This document shows, in pieces, positions 24,182 to 36,813 of a DNA stretch of 64,000 nt. Positions within the stretch are counted from its first letter, which is position 1. Each line of letters begins with the position of its first letter. This stretch comes from Marasmius tenuissimus. Lineage: Eukaryota > Basidiomycota > Agaricomycetes > Agaricales > Marasmiaceae. A model generated the notes under the pieces. That model saw nothing but the letters and a program-made list of their open reading frames with translations. It ran no database searches and was not told the origin of the DNA. The position numbers and the translations under genes are program-made. The DNA lies in NCBI GenBank assembly GCA_029532415.1, contig JAQOTA010000052.1, forward strand, positions 3,658,001-3,722,000, written 5' to 3'.

Positions 24182-27100
24182 ATGTTCGACGTTAAGAAAT
24201 TCTTCTCCGGTCGCTTCGACGGCACTGGATTCCGCCAGACCTATAACGGCGAAATGGAAGCTGTTACCAAGGCTCAAGGCCTCTATCGTCACCTCACTGG
24301 TGCGGCCAAGAAGCCTACGTACCCGCTGGGGGAACCTATTGTTCCGACCATTACGGTCACTACGCCCCCTGGTGGAACTGCTCAGCCTGCAGCTGGAACT
24401 GACAGTGACGACGAACCTGATCGTCACCCTCCCACCGATGCTCAGATCACGGCGTACAATACTGCGCTGGAAGCGTGGGAGGAGAAAGATCTCCAGCTGA
24501 TGGGTATCATTCAGTTGACCTCTACGAAGGAAGTCTTTGAACCTCTCAAGGACATGGACGCTGCCAAAGCCTGGTCCACCATCGTCACCACCTATGGTGA
24601 ACCAACTCTGTCTGCCATCTATGGCGACTTCGTCAAGTTGGTGTCCTTCAGGCTAACCACCAGCCATCCCCAGGCTGGCATCGCCAAGTTCAAACACTAT
24701 ATTGAACGTCTTGCCGAGGTCGGGGTTGAACTCCCCGAGTTGATCAAAGCCCTTCTTCTCATCGCAGCTATTCCTCCTGAATGGGACGCCGCTTCCTCCA
24801 AGTCCCTTCATGACTTTGATAGGGATCCTGAGAGCGTCAACGCTCTCACCGTCGCCGACGTTCATGAAGCTATCATGATCGAATACGAGCGCCAGAACCC
24901 TCAGCTTGCTAACCGCCTCTCTGCGGTCAAGCGTGCTGGTAACCGCGAACCATCTTTTGGTCAGCAGCAGCGTCCACCGCAGCAACGACAGCAGCGTGGA
25001 CAGCAGCAGCGTGGCCAACAACGTCAACCACAGCAGCAGCAGCAACGCCCTTCTTCGAACCAGAACAACGGTAAGAAGAAGAAGCAGCAGCAGCGTGGTA
25101 CCCGCGGTGGCATCAACCAGCATCAGGGTCCCGGCAACGCCGGCGGTAACAACGGTGGTAACAATCGGTCGCATGGTCACTCTCATCTGGCATCCTATGC
25201 ATCCGTCGTAGCTTCCCCCGCTCCTATCCGTCCATACTCCTCGATCACCGACCGCAGGGAACGTATCGCGTTGAACGCGGTTAACAATTCCTTGCGGGCC
25301 GAGATCGCCAGCGCCCCTCCTGTTCGCGCTATGGGATCACCGCCCCCAGCTCACTTCACCGGTCACTGGGACAAGTCCTGCGACAGTACTGTCCCTCAGC
25401 CAGCTGTCAAGAAGAACCCGGCTGCCATGCAGTCCTTCACCGGCTTTAAGCCATCTCAGTCAGTATTTGATGATGTCCGTGGAGCACGTTCCCTTGCTGA
25501 CAGACTTGGTGCCCCCAAGACGGCGCGGTATCTCAAACCCTTCGAACAGATCGTCACGTCCGCCACCAATCGTTCGCTCCAGGACCGCATTGAACTACCA
25601 CGTGCGTCCTCGTCCAAGCGTCTTTTGGAGGATGATGAGGGATATGAGGGAGCCGGATCTCCTTCTTCTACTTCTTCTAAACGCTCTCGTAGCACTGATC
25701 CTGATGAAGATGTAGAAATGGACTGGGGATCTGACGACGGTATGGAAGACATGACCTCTCTATTCGGTAATGATGTTGACAACGATATTGCCGAAGCTGC
25801 AGGGGTAGAGGACGTCCCGGATGACGTCTCTCTTGGATCGTTCCACGATGACAGGCAAGTACCATACCTTGACCTGCTTTCCCAAGCTGATGCAAACCTA
25901 CAGCGCTGCTCTCAACTAGTTGGTATCAGTAGTGCGCGCGGTAGTCGTAGTGATCTGGTATCACTTGTAAAATTTTGCAATGCTATTTCGACCCACTTTG
26001 TGGGATGTACTCAATGTAAGGGAAAGAAAAGTGTGAACAACGCACAGGGTTGGCTCCTTGATTCTGGTGCCTCCTCTCATTTCACGAATGATTTAAATGA
26101 TTTCGCTGAATATGAATCGCTTGATGGTCCTATCGTAAATACTGCGAATAAGGGCAACCCTATACAGATCAAGGGTAAAGGCACAGTCTTCATTAAGCAT
26201 AACGTTGAAGGACATGATGGGAAACTTACTGAGCGCGTTTCGCGTCTCTATCCTGTCTATTACATACCTCAATTGGACATACGTCTACTATCAATGGGAG
26301 AGTTCCTTCAAGATGGTCTATCAATTCGTGGAAACGCGAAGAAGTTAGCCTTCTACTCATCACAGCGACGACAGTCGCTTGTTTCCTACCCTCATATGCC
26401 TGGTCAAACCATTTATTGGGTACACTCACGGAAAGCATCTGCTGAGGTTTTAATGGCCAAGTCGGTCGTTTACAACGTCGACTACGATATTGAGCACAGA
26501 CGCTTTGGGCATCCGTCGGATAAAGCCCTAAACAAAGCTCGGAAACATACACAAGGTTTCCCACTTGACCTTAAGATGCCTACTAAGAAGACACCTCTGT
26601 GTCGTGGTTGTGCTGAAGGCAAGATGCATGAGAAATCGTTCCCCAACTCTACTACTAGAGCTTCTAAACCGTTTGAACGCATACATTCGGATCTGAAGTC
26701 GTACCCGGCTGAATCATATCACCGGTACAAGTACTACATCTCTTTTCTTGATGACTGCACGTCCTACGTTTGGACCTCCAAGCTCAAGACGAAAGACGAG
26801 GCAGTACCCGCTTTGAGGGACTTCCTTACTATGGTCAAGACGCAATTCAATGCTGTTGTCAAGACCTGGATGTCCGATGAAGGGGGAGAGTACAAAGGAG
26901 ATAAGTTTGATGCAGTACTGAAAGAGTATGGGATCCAAAGGGATCAAAGCATACCGTATACACCACAACAAAATGGTCGTGCTGAACGATTTAACAGGAC
27001 AATTCATGAGAAGGCTGAAGCTCTTCGCTTTGAAGCTTGTATGCCTCAGTCCTGGTGGGAATTCTGCCATGTGCACGCCGTCCACCTCTACAATCGCACT

Positions 27101-29590
27101 CCTGTGCAACGATTGAGCTGGCGAACTCTGTTCGAAATGCTTTACGGCGAAGCACCTGATGTTTCACATCTCCGAGTTATGGGTTGTGCAGCCTACGTCT
27201 TCATTCCTGAAGATCGTAGGAAGAATAAGCTCGCTCCTCGCAGTGAGTTAATGACTTTCATTGGCTACCAAGATGGGATGAAAGGCTTCCTGTTCATGCG
27301 AAGTAATAATTCCGTATTCAAAGGTAGCACTGCACTATTCGATGAGACGTTATACAATAAGTGTCCTGATGCCAAAACTCGTGGCTTCACACCTGTCGGT
27401 AGTGAACCATTTACTTTGGGTGAAAATCCCAACATTCCTTCGGAAGATGAAGACTCTGATGACGACTGGGACGATACTCCGTTCCCAGATCTCAGACGTC
27501 GCTCCAAACCTTCTAAGAGATCAGAACCTCAGGTTGACGAACCTGCAGGTGGCTCTGCGCCAGGGGATTTGCCACTCCCTCAATCTGGTCCTCCGACGCC
27601 TCCAGGCGAACCCGCCGTTCCTCCGCCTGCACCAGCAGCGGATGGTCCACGCCGGTCTTCGAGGCAGCGGAAGGGTACAACGCAACCTGGTAACATATTT
27701 GGTGAACAGCGGAACCCAAATAGACCCTCAGATATTGTTCGCGACTTAGAAAATAAGAATACTTGGAGAAACGTCACTGGAGACAAAGAACCTTCACATC
27801 CAGTTGATCGTCCTAGCTCTTCACGATCTAGGAAAGGCAAAGGTGGTAAAAAGGGGATTCCTGGTCCACTTCCGCCTCCGCCTGCTCCAGAACCCAGTGG
27901 AAGCACTAAGTCGCATGAGGAAGAAAGCGTAGTCGAAAGACTGACCCAAGAAGGGGGAGTAGGATTCGTGATTTACCTGTTGAACAATGCCGTTCCAATT
28001 CACGATTCGCTTCCAACGTCTGATACTCCTGATTTCTCTAACATCAGAGAGTGGACACTCCGCGATATTCTAAAGTTGCCTGTTGAGCAACAGAAGGAAT
28101 GGAAGACTGCTTGCCACGAAGAACTTGAGGCACTTCGTAAGCGCAAAGTCTTCGAACTCTGTGACTTGCCTAAAGGTCGCAAAGCCATCAGAAATAGATG
28201 GGTCTTCGACGTCAAGTCGAATGGTCGCAAGAAAGCGAGGCTTGTTGCCAAAGGTTTCTCTCAGGTCGAAGGTGTCGACTTTGATGAGATCTTCTCACCA
28301 GTTGTTCGTTATGAAACTGTTCGTATGATGCTTGCTCTCGCAGCTCTCAAGAACTGGTACATCACCTCTGTTGATGTTAAGAACGCCTTCCTTTATGGCG
28401 ATCTTGTTGAGGAGATTTACATGGAACAACCTGAAGGCTTCAAAGTCAAGGGCCAAGAACGCAAGGTATTACGCCTGCGTCGTGCATTATATGGACTGAA
28501 GCAAGCTGCCCTAGAGTGGTGGCGAACCCTCAGCTCGTCCATGGAAGTACTAGGCTTCAAACGCCTGACTTCTGATGCTGGACTCTTCATCTGCAAAGAT
28601 CCGAAGAGTGGTGAAGTTGTGTATGCGATCATATACGTTGACAATGCACTCTTCATGGGTCCTAACAAAACCTTTGTTGACAAGAAGAAAGCTGAATTCA
28701 TGGCTTGATGGGAATGCCGCGATATGGGCGATGCTAGCGAGTTTCTCCGCATGAGCATTCGTCGCGAAGGCAATAAGATTATGATTGACCAAAAGGATTA
28801 TCTGAAGAAGGTCCTTGAACGGTTTGGGATGCAGAATGCGAAAGGTGCTCCTACGCCCTTACCTGCTGGCTATGTGCCAACTCCCAACGATGGTCCAGTC
28901 AATCCTGCCATTCGCTCCAAGTTCCAGTCTGTGATTGGGTCGCTTCTATACATTATGCTGGGCACACGTCCTGATATTGCCTATGCAGTTACGAAGCTTT
29001 CCCAGTTCTCTTCTAATCCAACGAAGGAACACCTCGACAAAGCACTCTACATCTGCCGCTACTTAGCTGGCACATCAGATTATTCACTTGTCTACGATGG
29101 TGACTCTGATGGAGGTCTTCTTGCGTTCACAGACTCGGATTGGGCTGCCGATCCCATCAAACGCCGTTCGATCACTGGCTACTTCTTCAAGTTAGCAGGT
29201 GGCATCTTCTCGTGGCAATCACACGCCCAGAAGACTGTAGCTCTTTCTTCCACTGAAGCTGAGTATATGGCACTGTCGGATTGCAGTCGTCAAGCTTCCT
29301 GGATAAGATCGCTACTCTCTGAACTTGGAATCGACTTAGGTCCTATTCCAATCTGCGGTGACAATCAAGGTTCTATCTTCATTGCATCTAATCCGGTTCA
29401 AGAACGCCGAACCAAGCACATCGATATTCGATATCATTACATTCGATCGTGTGTTGAAGATGGCAAAGTCGAGTTGTTCTTTATTGAAGGAGTCTATAAT
29501 CCCGCAGACATGTTTACGAAGAATCTCGGACATGAGAAGTTCTTACGGTTCAGAGATCACCTTGGACTTGAATTCTATTCGTCCACTTGA
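24182..29590 (+). pseudogene. Copia gag-pol polyprotein with one TGA
   Basis: The frame opens at ATG 24182 (MFDVKKFFSGRF) and runs 1508 codons to TGA 28706-28708, then continues in the same frame to 29588. Order: gag-like N-terminus (residues 1-270), a Gln/Arg-rich run (270-340) where a CCHC zinc knuckle is usual but absent, protease LLDSGASSHFTN (about 625), GAG-pre-integrase HRRFGHPS ... CRGCAEGK, integrase D/D/E with SFLDDCTSYVW, MSDEGGEYKG and QQNGRAERFNRT, acidic/proline linker, RT (EWKTACHEEL, NRWVFDVKSNG, DVKNAFLYGDL, RALYGLKQA) and RNase H (FTDSDWAADP, STEAEYMALSD, KHIDIRYHYIR). The RT active site reads YVDN, not YVDD. Both lesions inactivate the RT by family knowledge, so this copy would need help in trans. 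Confidence 0.95.
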
Positions 29591-29622
29591 TTCGCTCAGA
29601 TGCGCTTTTCAGCTGCACTTAG

Positions 29623-29632
29623 CGAGGGGGTG
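29623..29632 (+). promoter_or_regulatory. Polypurine tract of the copia element
   Basis: GCGAGGGGGTG ends right before the 3' LTR start TGTTGAATCC. The G-run is the expected plus-strand DNA primer. It is short and followed by TG, so the exact RNase H cut is uncertain. Confidence 0.7.
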
Positions 29633-29943
29633 TGTTGAATCCGTGGACTATAATTAGATCCCGGTATATCTGAAGTCCCGGTTCATACTTCCCGCCATCA
29701 TATTATGCGGGACTATTGTTCCATTTATCATTTCTACTTATGATCATATGTACAATTTTCATTGTCGTCCTTATATGGTATTCACTATAGTATCTTCATG
29801 TATATAAGCTCGTAGTTCTCTACCTGAATCTACAGTGTGCTTGAGCTTCTACGTCTCGCCTCTATCTCTCTAAACTCCTCTCTGGTAAGTAGTAGTATAG
29901 CTATGTTGTAGTCCTCTGCGCTAGGCGTCATGCCGGCTCATCA
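29633..29943 (+). repeat. 3' LTR of the copia element
   Basis: 311 bp, TGTTGAATCC to GGCTCATCA, identical to the 5' LTR except for one C-to-T difference about 38 bases in. It is followed by the AGCCC target duplication at 29944-29948. Confidence 0.97.
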
Positions 29944-31081
29944 AGCCCTGGCCCCTGGCAGATCATCTCTTTGCTCAGAAATTTTGAAGATGGTTAGGCT
30001 AAGCAATATTAGAGATAACAGAATGGCACGCACCATTAACTGCCGCCAGAAATACTCACCAAAGTGGCAAAGCGAGCTGTGCTGTTTCATGATCATCGTG
30101 GTCGCGGAGAATGAGTATCTGTCACATTTGTCACACACTACTGTTCCTTGACGCCCAGCTCGAGCGCCTTTTCCTGCTCTCAAGTGCTCAGGCCCAGGGG
30201 AGTTTGACGATCCACAAATTCAACCTTCCCTAAACTCTCGGGGCTTCAATATCTCATCTAACCTCTGAGTCTGAGAGAGATTTGAAGAGGGCCCCAACGC
30301 GTGCTAGTTCGGGAATTTTAACACCCACCTTCTTGATGCATCGTGCATCATGCATACTTCGCTCCCAGCGACCGTTGACATCAACGGACCTCACAGGCTC
30401 TTCCAACCATTTCTATCTCCCGGACTTGTCTAATTAAGCTCACAGGCCATGACGCATGAACATTGAACGTTTGAACAATCGACATGATGCACTGAAGGCA
30501 ATGCATAGTACTGTCGTGGTCGCATGTTCATCCAGCCTACGAGCAAAACTTCTGGGGAGCATTTGACGGGGTAACAACGTGCCTACCACAAAGTTGATCT
30601 TGCCCCAAGACCTAAGACCTCGAGCTCACCACCTTTAACCGAGTCGATGTCCCTGAATTCGATATCCTTCAGTCATTTGATTTCATCCTCAATAATTTCG
30701 TGGTAGAGGATAGCCTTGTCCCGCGGCCTGAGTGCTGAAGATATAGACGAAGCGGAGCACTTGTGCGAACTTACACTTGGCTCTTTTCTTCAGGATGTGT
30801 TCTTTTTTGTGAACGGCACAAAGGGGAGCGATAACTGAAGCTACTAGAAGCTCTATTCTGTTAAAATGCAGTGATATCGAAATTTGATACAGGTTCCTAG
30901 TCCAGTTATCTGATAAGTCACCCCTCGGAAGCGACATGAGGTACGAGTTCCATATAGTAGATCGCATTCAGGAAACAAGAAACCTGTGTACTATCCTACA
31001 ACCATCATAACTATCCGCTCGAGACTCATGATCACATTTACTCTATCTCCCTGGCTACAGGACTAGGTCAGGAATCACTAA
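29944..31081. other. Duplicated spacer, no gene seen (copy A)
   Basis: The left part (30095-30200, including GTCACATTTGTCAC) aligns with 43935-44045. The remainder has no convincing frame; the minus-strand gene suggested at 44200-44640 in copy B has no match here. Confidence 0.45.
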
Positions 31082-32455
31082 TCATGATACTGGAGCGCAT
31101 AGAACCCGAACAAAAACAGTGAAGTCTACCGCGTCGTCCTCTATCAAGGCCGTTTTTATTTCTCCCATTGTCACTTCGGTCACATCAAGTGATTTCCTCG
31201 TACTTATTCCCGGATAACCCCAGTTCGCGTTTTTTGTGAAAATTTGACATAGACCTGTTGTGAATGTTACGTACGAAAAGCTCCTCTATAGCAAAATATC
31301 ACTTTCCTCGTCCTAACGGAATGTTTATCGTTGGGTCGTTGACGTTCGATACGGCAAACAGAACCTGTGCGCAACATCCCGGTCTGGGAACATCCAAACA
31401 GCTGACATGTATTGAAATAGTGTCGTCAGCGGGAGTATCACCCTCGACGTCCTTTTTCGTCACACGTGGGAGGACCATAAGGACCCTTGTTGAGATATTG
31501 AGTATTACGCCGAAGTTCAGATCATCTGAAACACAAGGACGTACCACTTGTACCCTCCGCAGTTGAAAAATTCGCCTAAAACTCTCGAGTCCTCTTTAAC
31601 CTCACTCCATTTCTCAATGCGTAAAGTATATGACTGAAAATCCCGGTGCGGGACGTTCAATTTTGCTGCTACGAAGGCGGCGGCTAGATTGGAAGCATAA
31701 ACGTTAACGAGACAAAATACAGGCGGAAAGAATCGCCACTTGCCGTCCTTGACCGAGAGTCGTTTAACGGGAGGATCATCACTTGGAACTACGGATTTTT
31801 TCTTCTTCCGAACTTCATGAGGGAGTTCGCTTTCCTTGAACACTCGAAGAAAGACAGAAACTTCTAGGGGTGTCTCCGAGACGACGGCATGATGTGCGAG
31901 AAGTCGTTTTTTCGCGTCAAAGTAAGTGAAGCCATAATCAGAATCATCCTTGGTAAACTTGTGATAGCCATCTGACGATAATCGAGTCCGTGAAACGAGA
32001 GGTGATAAATGGTGCAAGCCTTACGGGTAGTAATGTAGACCTCAGGATCGTCGTGTAAAGACACTACGAGAGCAAAGTGTGAATCAGAGGAGGCCTGTTT
32101 ACCGGATGTGGACTCAGGTGTATCTCGTGCAAGGTAGATAGACATCGCGTCTTGTTCTGCTGTAAACCCAAGGGAAGGGTGACCGAGAGGATAAAAAAGT
32201 AGCTTCCTACTCGGATAGGATCAGTAACGAACGGACGACGAACGAGCAAAAGACGGGAAATCGTACCATTTTTGCCCTCCACACTCGAAGCTCTGGCTCG
32301 CAAGCCCCTCTTCAGATTCCAACAAAGATCTTCCGGGTGCCCATGTATAGAAACAGAATTCCGTCTCACGATCGAGCTGTTCTTGGGTATCTGGGAGGTA
32401 CTTTTCAATGAAAGGTTGATCTATTCGCCTGTTTGGGTCAATTGAGTCGAAGATA
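31082..32455 (-). pseudogene. Two-MATH-domain protein, copy A, splice-damaged
   Basis: MATH (TRAF-like) domains bind short peptides, often to recruit ubiquitin-machinery substrates. MATH 1: ETEFCFYTWAPGRS, SFECGGQKW (exon ends 32267), then from 32206 KLLFYPLGHPSLGF, MSIYLARDTP, FALVVSLHD (to 32025), and from 31971 GYHKFTKDDSDYGFTYFDAK ... SVFLRVF. MATH 2: LRIEKWSEVKED, FFNCGGYKW, DDTISIHVSCLD, QVLFAVSN, then after the last intron NANWGYPG and AVDFTVFVRVLCAPVS, stop 31082-31084. The intron after exon 3 begins GC (31743). The last intron donor is GAAAGT (31306-31301), where copy B has GTAAGT; a GA donor is rarely used, so I expect this copy to be mis-spliced. The start exon is unresolved in both copies. 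Confidence 0.7.
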
Positions 32456-32705
32456 ACTGACGGAAAAGGTTACTGACGATCGCGGATGGATATCATGATG
32501 GGCGTTGTGGAGAGAGGGCTTCAGACGTCACCCTACCCATAGTCTGAGCATGTTGATATTAATTAGCCGGAGGAACCGTGGACCTATAGGGCGTGGACTA
32601 GCCTTGCTTTCAGCCACAATGGTCCAAGCTACGCCGCATCACGAACTCTAAATTCTTTCCCATCTGAACCGCTCACAGTGCGGCTGTGGCGTGATCTGCC
32701 GCTCG

Positions 32706-33041
32706 CGTGAACTCCAGATGTCAGGATCGAATAGTACTCTATCTTAGCCGATGTACATTACCATACCTGTATTTATTTCAGTACCGTTAAGGGTCGTTTT
32801 GGAGGGTATCGCAAGAAGCAAAGGGTAGTCTGCGGTGATTATGGTAGTCAGAAAGAGTGGTTATCACATCTATGACTCACACATCTTTCGCTTGTACCAC
32901 CATCATCCGAAGCATCATTAATGTCATTGCCCGCCCCTTTCCCTTGGGGCATACAGCCATAACTTTGGAGATGAATGGCAAAATCCATGGCGAGACCATA
33001 ATATCTCCTAACCCTCCCCCTTTGACACTCAAGTATGCTAA
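32706..33041. other. Start of a block unique to copy A
   Basis: From 32706 to 35849 copy A has sequence absent from copy B, where 46535 is followed directly by the equivalent of 35850. No inverted ends or target duplication were visible at the limits, so insertion in A and deletion in B both remain possible. Confidence 0.5.
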
Positions 33042-33685
33042 TTACAAGCCGCGACACCCTCTAGGTTCCTCTGCCTTTTGGTCAGCAAATCCTATACATA
33101 TTCTCACTGGCGGATTCAGCGGTATCCGAAATACCAATACCTGCCGTCCACGCCTCTCTGTATGTGGTTGGCACACGATTGCTGAGACTTCAGGCTCAGT
33201 AGGCAGTATGTCATTCATTGCCTCTGGGCCAAAGCTTCTCAGGGGAAAACCCTTTGTGATAGCTGATCGTAGGTGTACTTCATCTGGCCTCGGTTGAGGC
33301 AGCTGACCACTGGCAATATCCAAAAATCCAACAATATTGTGCCTCTCCTGTGGCTGCCATCTAGTACATCGCACGATATTCCACATGATTATTCTACAAC
33401 TTCATCGAAGCGCTATTGCCATGACCGTAATGAAGTTGGCAAAGAATCCGACAATAGACCGTGAAGGTTGGAATGTTTCCAAATAGGCAACAAACGGAAC
33501 TCACAATTCGCGTGCTTCGAAGCAAGTGACTTAACAAGGTTTATTGGTTCGAACGTTTGTATAGCTTGGAGATCAACGCTTATCATCAACTCTCCAGTCT
33601 CAACACGACACACATCCGAATCACCTTGTATTTCAGAATACTTCTTTGACTGGTAAACTTCGCAACCCCAGACGCGTTTAAACAA
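33042..33685 (-). CDS. Hypothetical protein, two candidate exons
   Basis: Two minus-strand frames lie one after the other: 33685-33413 (VWGCEVYQSKKYSEI, MISVDLQAIQTFEP) and 33386-33042 (WNIVRCTRWQPQERHNIVGF, EVSAIVCQPHTERRGRQVLV, VRICIGFADQKAEEP). Their composition is protein-like, with alternating polar and hydrophobic residues rather than repeats. I could not find clear splice sites joining them and do not recognise the family. A 146-codon plus-strand frame (32857-33297) overlaps and is less protein-like. Present only in copy A. Confidence 0.3.
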
Positions 33686-35849
33686 ACTAGCTACTTATCA
33701 CCGTTATTGTCACTACCTCGGGGGACTGGGTTCTATCTTAACGTCCATGTGAGCCGCAACTTTCCCAATTTCGTCCCTATTTTGTTCTTCCGAGACACGA
33801 GTTCTCATACTCTTCACTGTAGCATGGCTCTTCGATACGGGCAAGATGTCTGAGCCCAGATTATCCCCACCTCCGACTAAAACTCCCGATCCCGGTTGAA
33901 TTGTGTCTATCGGCAGTCGTCGCACACCTGCGGCTCACTACAACGCAGCCTTGCACTCGCCTAAGATGGAGATACACCTCTGATCGATAGGTGTATTGCT
34001 CGGCCACACCAGTATCCACGAGGCCGACTTGAGCACTGAGACCCAACGAGATGTCCGTGGACCATGTCGGACACTGGGAGACCAAATCGGACAAAACTGG
34101 ACAGCTACGGATTTTTTCTGACAGTTTTGCATAGAACAACCTTGGAACAATCACCATAAGCTAAAAATAGACCTCACCCACCCCGTCGAATCTATTCAGG
34201 CCCGATTACAGCCTCCTCTCGGCGACGAGTCTTCGGACTTCTTTCATTCTCAAGTGCAAGTGGGCTCCGCACTTGAGCCGCGCAAGATTCGAAAATTGGC
34301 ACATGGTCCGTGCACTTGTTGACAGTAATTTGCCTTTCCCAAATTTCATATATACGCGTATCGCGTGCCTTCCCCAACTTTCTCTCCTTCCTTCCTCCCC
34401 ACCATCACGCCCACCTATTGTCTGCTTTCCGCCCTCTATTTTTCTCTCCCTCCATCGTTGTCGCTGACAGCGAGCAAGCGCCTTGATCATGGGTACCCCT
34501 CAAAGAATGAGCAGAGGCGATTATCGAGGGTGTTAATGGGGACGTGAGTGCTATATGAACTCTTTTTGCATTATTAGTATCACTGACATGTTTTTTGTGC
34601 CTCATCACAGTCGCGGTGATAATGTACGGCTGCCTGATGCCTTTAATACGCGTCGAACGCGAAGAAAATCTGGACCTCGCTCATCCTTTGCCCCTTCATA
34701 ATTGGAATCGTGTCAAGTAGTTAACGGAACGGGTGCTTTGAGCGTCAGTCTGGTGAGAACCCTGTTTATTTGCTCTCTTACAAGCCTTAACTGCAACAAC
34801 GTCGCAGTCTCTATGGCAAATTGAAGAAGTCTTCGGCGCAATACACGAAGCTGAATTGGTACGCCGAGTTGTTCTGCCCACTGACGCGACTTGAAAGTGG
34901 TAGTATCCTCGTTGGCTGTCTGGAATTTGCCCTGGTTAGCTGGTGTGTGTCTTATTTGCTCCTTTCATCGTTATATACTCATGCACTCTATTCATTTCAC
35001 AGATCTTCATGCGGTTGTCGAGCCTTGCGCAATTCAGAAGATTTGAGAGAACATCAGAGAGGATATGGGAATGGGGGTGCAGTTGGTTGGAGCAGACGTA
35101 CCACGAACTTGTACTGATTGGCTTATAGACAAGTAGACAGGCTTGTACATTCCCTTGTGGCCTAGAAATATTATTTTTCATTGAAATTCATTCACCTGAC
35201 CAATATATATAGAGAATCATGCTACCTGGAGAGCTATCCTACTGCAGGTCGAACCCAGCTCTATGATGGTCCGAAATGGCTCGAGATGGTCCTAGATTGT
35301 TCAAGGTAGTCAGGAAAAACCGCCACTTACTGACCATCTGGAGTCATCTCGGACGATTTGGGACTATCTTTGGGTAGTCCGGTATAGTTCCCCATAGTCC
35401 AGGGATTTCTGACTGGGACTGAGACTTTGTGGGCAACTCAGAATACTCATTAGCCAAGGAACAGGAATAGTTCAAACTTGTGTGATTCCTCTGCTTTCAT
35501 CAGCGGAAGCAAGCGGTTGAAGCAGCAATTTTCGAGGTTGTTTCGGCATGGGTGGTCGCCGATCATCGATCAAGCCCGAAAAGGAATAGTGATACATTTG
35601 CGCCTGGGATCAGAGAGTTTGGCGACGACGACTTCGTTCCCGAACGTATACCTAGGGGTTTAAAGAAGACAAATTTATCCTCGTTCGCCATGTCCACCGT
35701 ACCGGTCAATAAGAGGGTCGAGAAGAAGCCCCCTCCACTTCCGTCCTCGTCTCCATCTCATTCCAACTTGGCTAACCACTCTTACAAGCTCTCAGCCTCA
35801 TTAAAGAGGACCACATTGATCATTGCCGTTGCTCCAGACTCCTCAGCCG
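33686..35849. other. No confident gene; one weak small-gene candidate
   Basis: Around 34488 a plus-strand ATG (MGTPQRMSRGDYR) is followed by a GTGAGT donor at 34544 and an exon ending in Arg-rich RRTRRKSGPRSS near 34700, but the frame already stops before the donor in one reading. Near 35260-35400 a TGGTCC/GGACTA-rich stretch makes an imperfect inverted repeat. Neither is enough for a call. Confidence 0.3.
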
Positions 35850-36813
35850 TTCGAATGTCCATATTGAGCTCTACAACCGACGAATTTTTCCCGTTCTCAC
35901 ACCCGATACCCCAATCCAGCTCCTACTTCCGAAATTCTCGCCGGTCGATTTAAGGATGATAAAACGATCGTTCTCCGGGTTCAGGAATAGCATTTCCTCA
36001 TGGGAGCTCGGCGGTCCGGCGTGGTGTACCCGCTTTGGTGGAGCTGATACGTTTGTTGAGCGCTGGGGTTGCAAATACGAGGAGGATAAGGAGGATTTGA
36101 GATTCGGTGTGCAGGAATTCAGCTCGAAGTCGTTGGAGGAAGACGCTGAGAGCATCTATTGAGCTTGTGAGTCTATGGGTGGGACGGAGATTGTATTTCG
36201 AGCGGCCCAGAGCCTCGAGTTCTATGCTCATTATCCTGGTCTTTTTGTTGTGTTGGCTGGATTGGTTCGTTTTGTTTTGTCGGCTATCTCGAGCACCCGA
36301 TCACACGCTCCTTGCCTCATTTTGTGCTACGTACCACATTGCGCAAGCTCTATTCCATTAAACATTCCTTCCCTCCCCGTCTTTGGATAATGTTTTGTTC
36401 GTACTTGCATCGCATGACTAGTCGTTCCTCCTCATCATTTTCCTGTCTTTGATCATATGTATGTACTCTTACCACGAGCGCTCACAGTTTCATCCCTTAT
36501 TCCACTCAATGATATCCGCCACACTTATGTTTCAATGCCCCGCATAGTCATTATCATCACCTGGGTCTCCATTTGTGAATTATATGTATAGTGAAGGAAT
36601 CAAACGAGCGCACTGCTAAATTGGCGTTACGGAGGTCTAATCTGACGACACACTACTGTGAAAGTAATTCGCCTCGAGTCCGCGGTCTCAGAGGTCTTAA
36701 TTCTCGGGACAGAGGGGCGGATCAAGAATTTCAAGATGATTTCAGAGTAACAGAATGTACTTAATTGTACCAATCACGATGGAGCAAGCAGTGAGTCGGC
36801 ACAAAATAAACAA

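Larger units (their letters stand above)
23574..29943 (+). mobile_element. Complete Ty1/copia LTR retrotransposon
   Basis: A 6370-bp element with all structural parts: 311-bp LTRs (23574-23884, 29633-29943), a primer binding site at 23885, a gag-pol frame 24182-29590, a purine tract before the 3' LTR and a 5-bp target duplication. The domain order protease, integrase, reverse transcriptase, RNase H is the copia order. The LTRs differ at one site only, so insertion was recent. A single TGA (28706-28708) and a changed RT active site mean this copy is probably unable to move by itself. It interrupts copy A of the segmental duplication; copy B has the empty site near 43795. Confidence 0.97.
18081..36650. 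repeat. Segmental duplication, copy A
   Basis: This block is collinear with copy B at 38186-47404. Matching anchors: 18318-20110 with 38522-40584 (DUF6533 gene), 21700-22140 with 41700-42155, 22150-22800 with 42300-43010 (about 95% by eye), 23520-23573 with 43740-43795, 30095-30200 with 43935-44045, 31082-32705 with 44906-46535 (MATH gene), and 35850-36650 with 46545-47404. Two stretches are unique to A: the copia element (23574-29943, with its own target duplication) and 32706-35849. Identity varies along the block, from low outside coding parts to about 95% at 22400-22800. Confidence 0.85.

Noticed and set aside
24653..25186. 177-codon minus-strand frame opposite the copia gag
   Set aside because: It is the antisense shadow of the Gln/Arg-rich coding run; its Leu/Val-rich composition comes from CAG/CGT repeats.
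32857..33297. 146-codon plus-strand frame
   Set aside because: The minus-strand reading of the same place looks more protein-like; neither has homology I recognise, so only the minus-strand one was listed, with low confidence.
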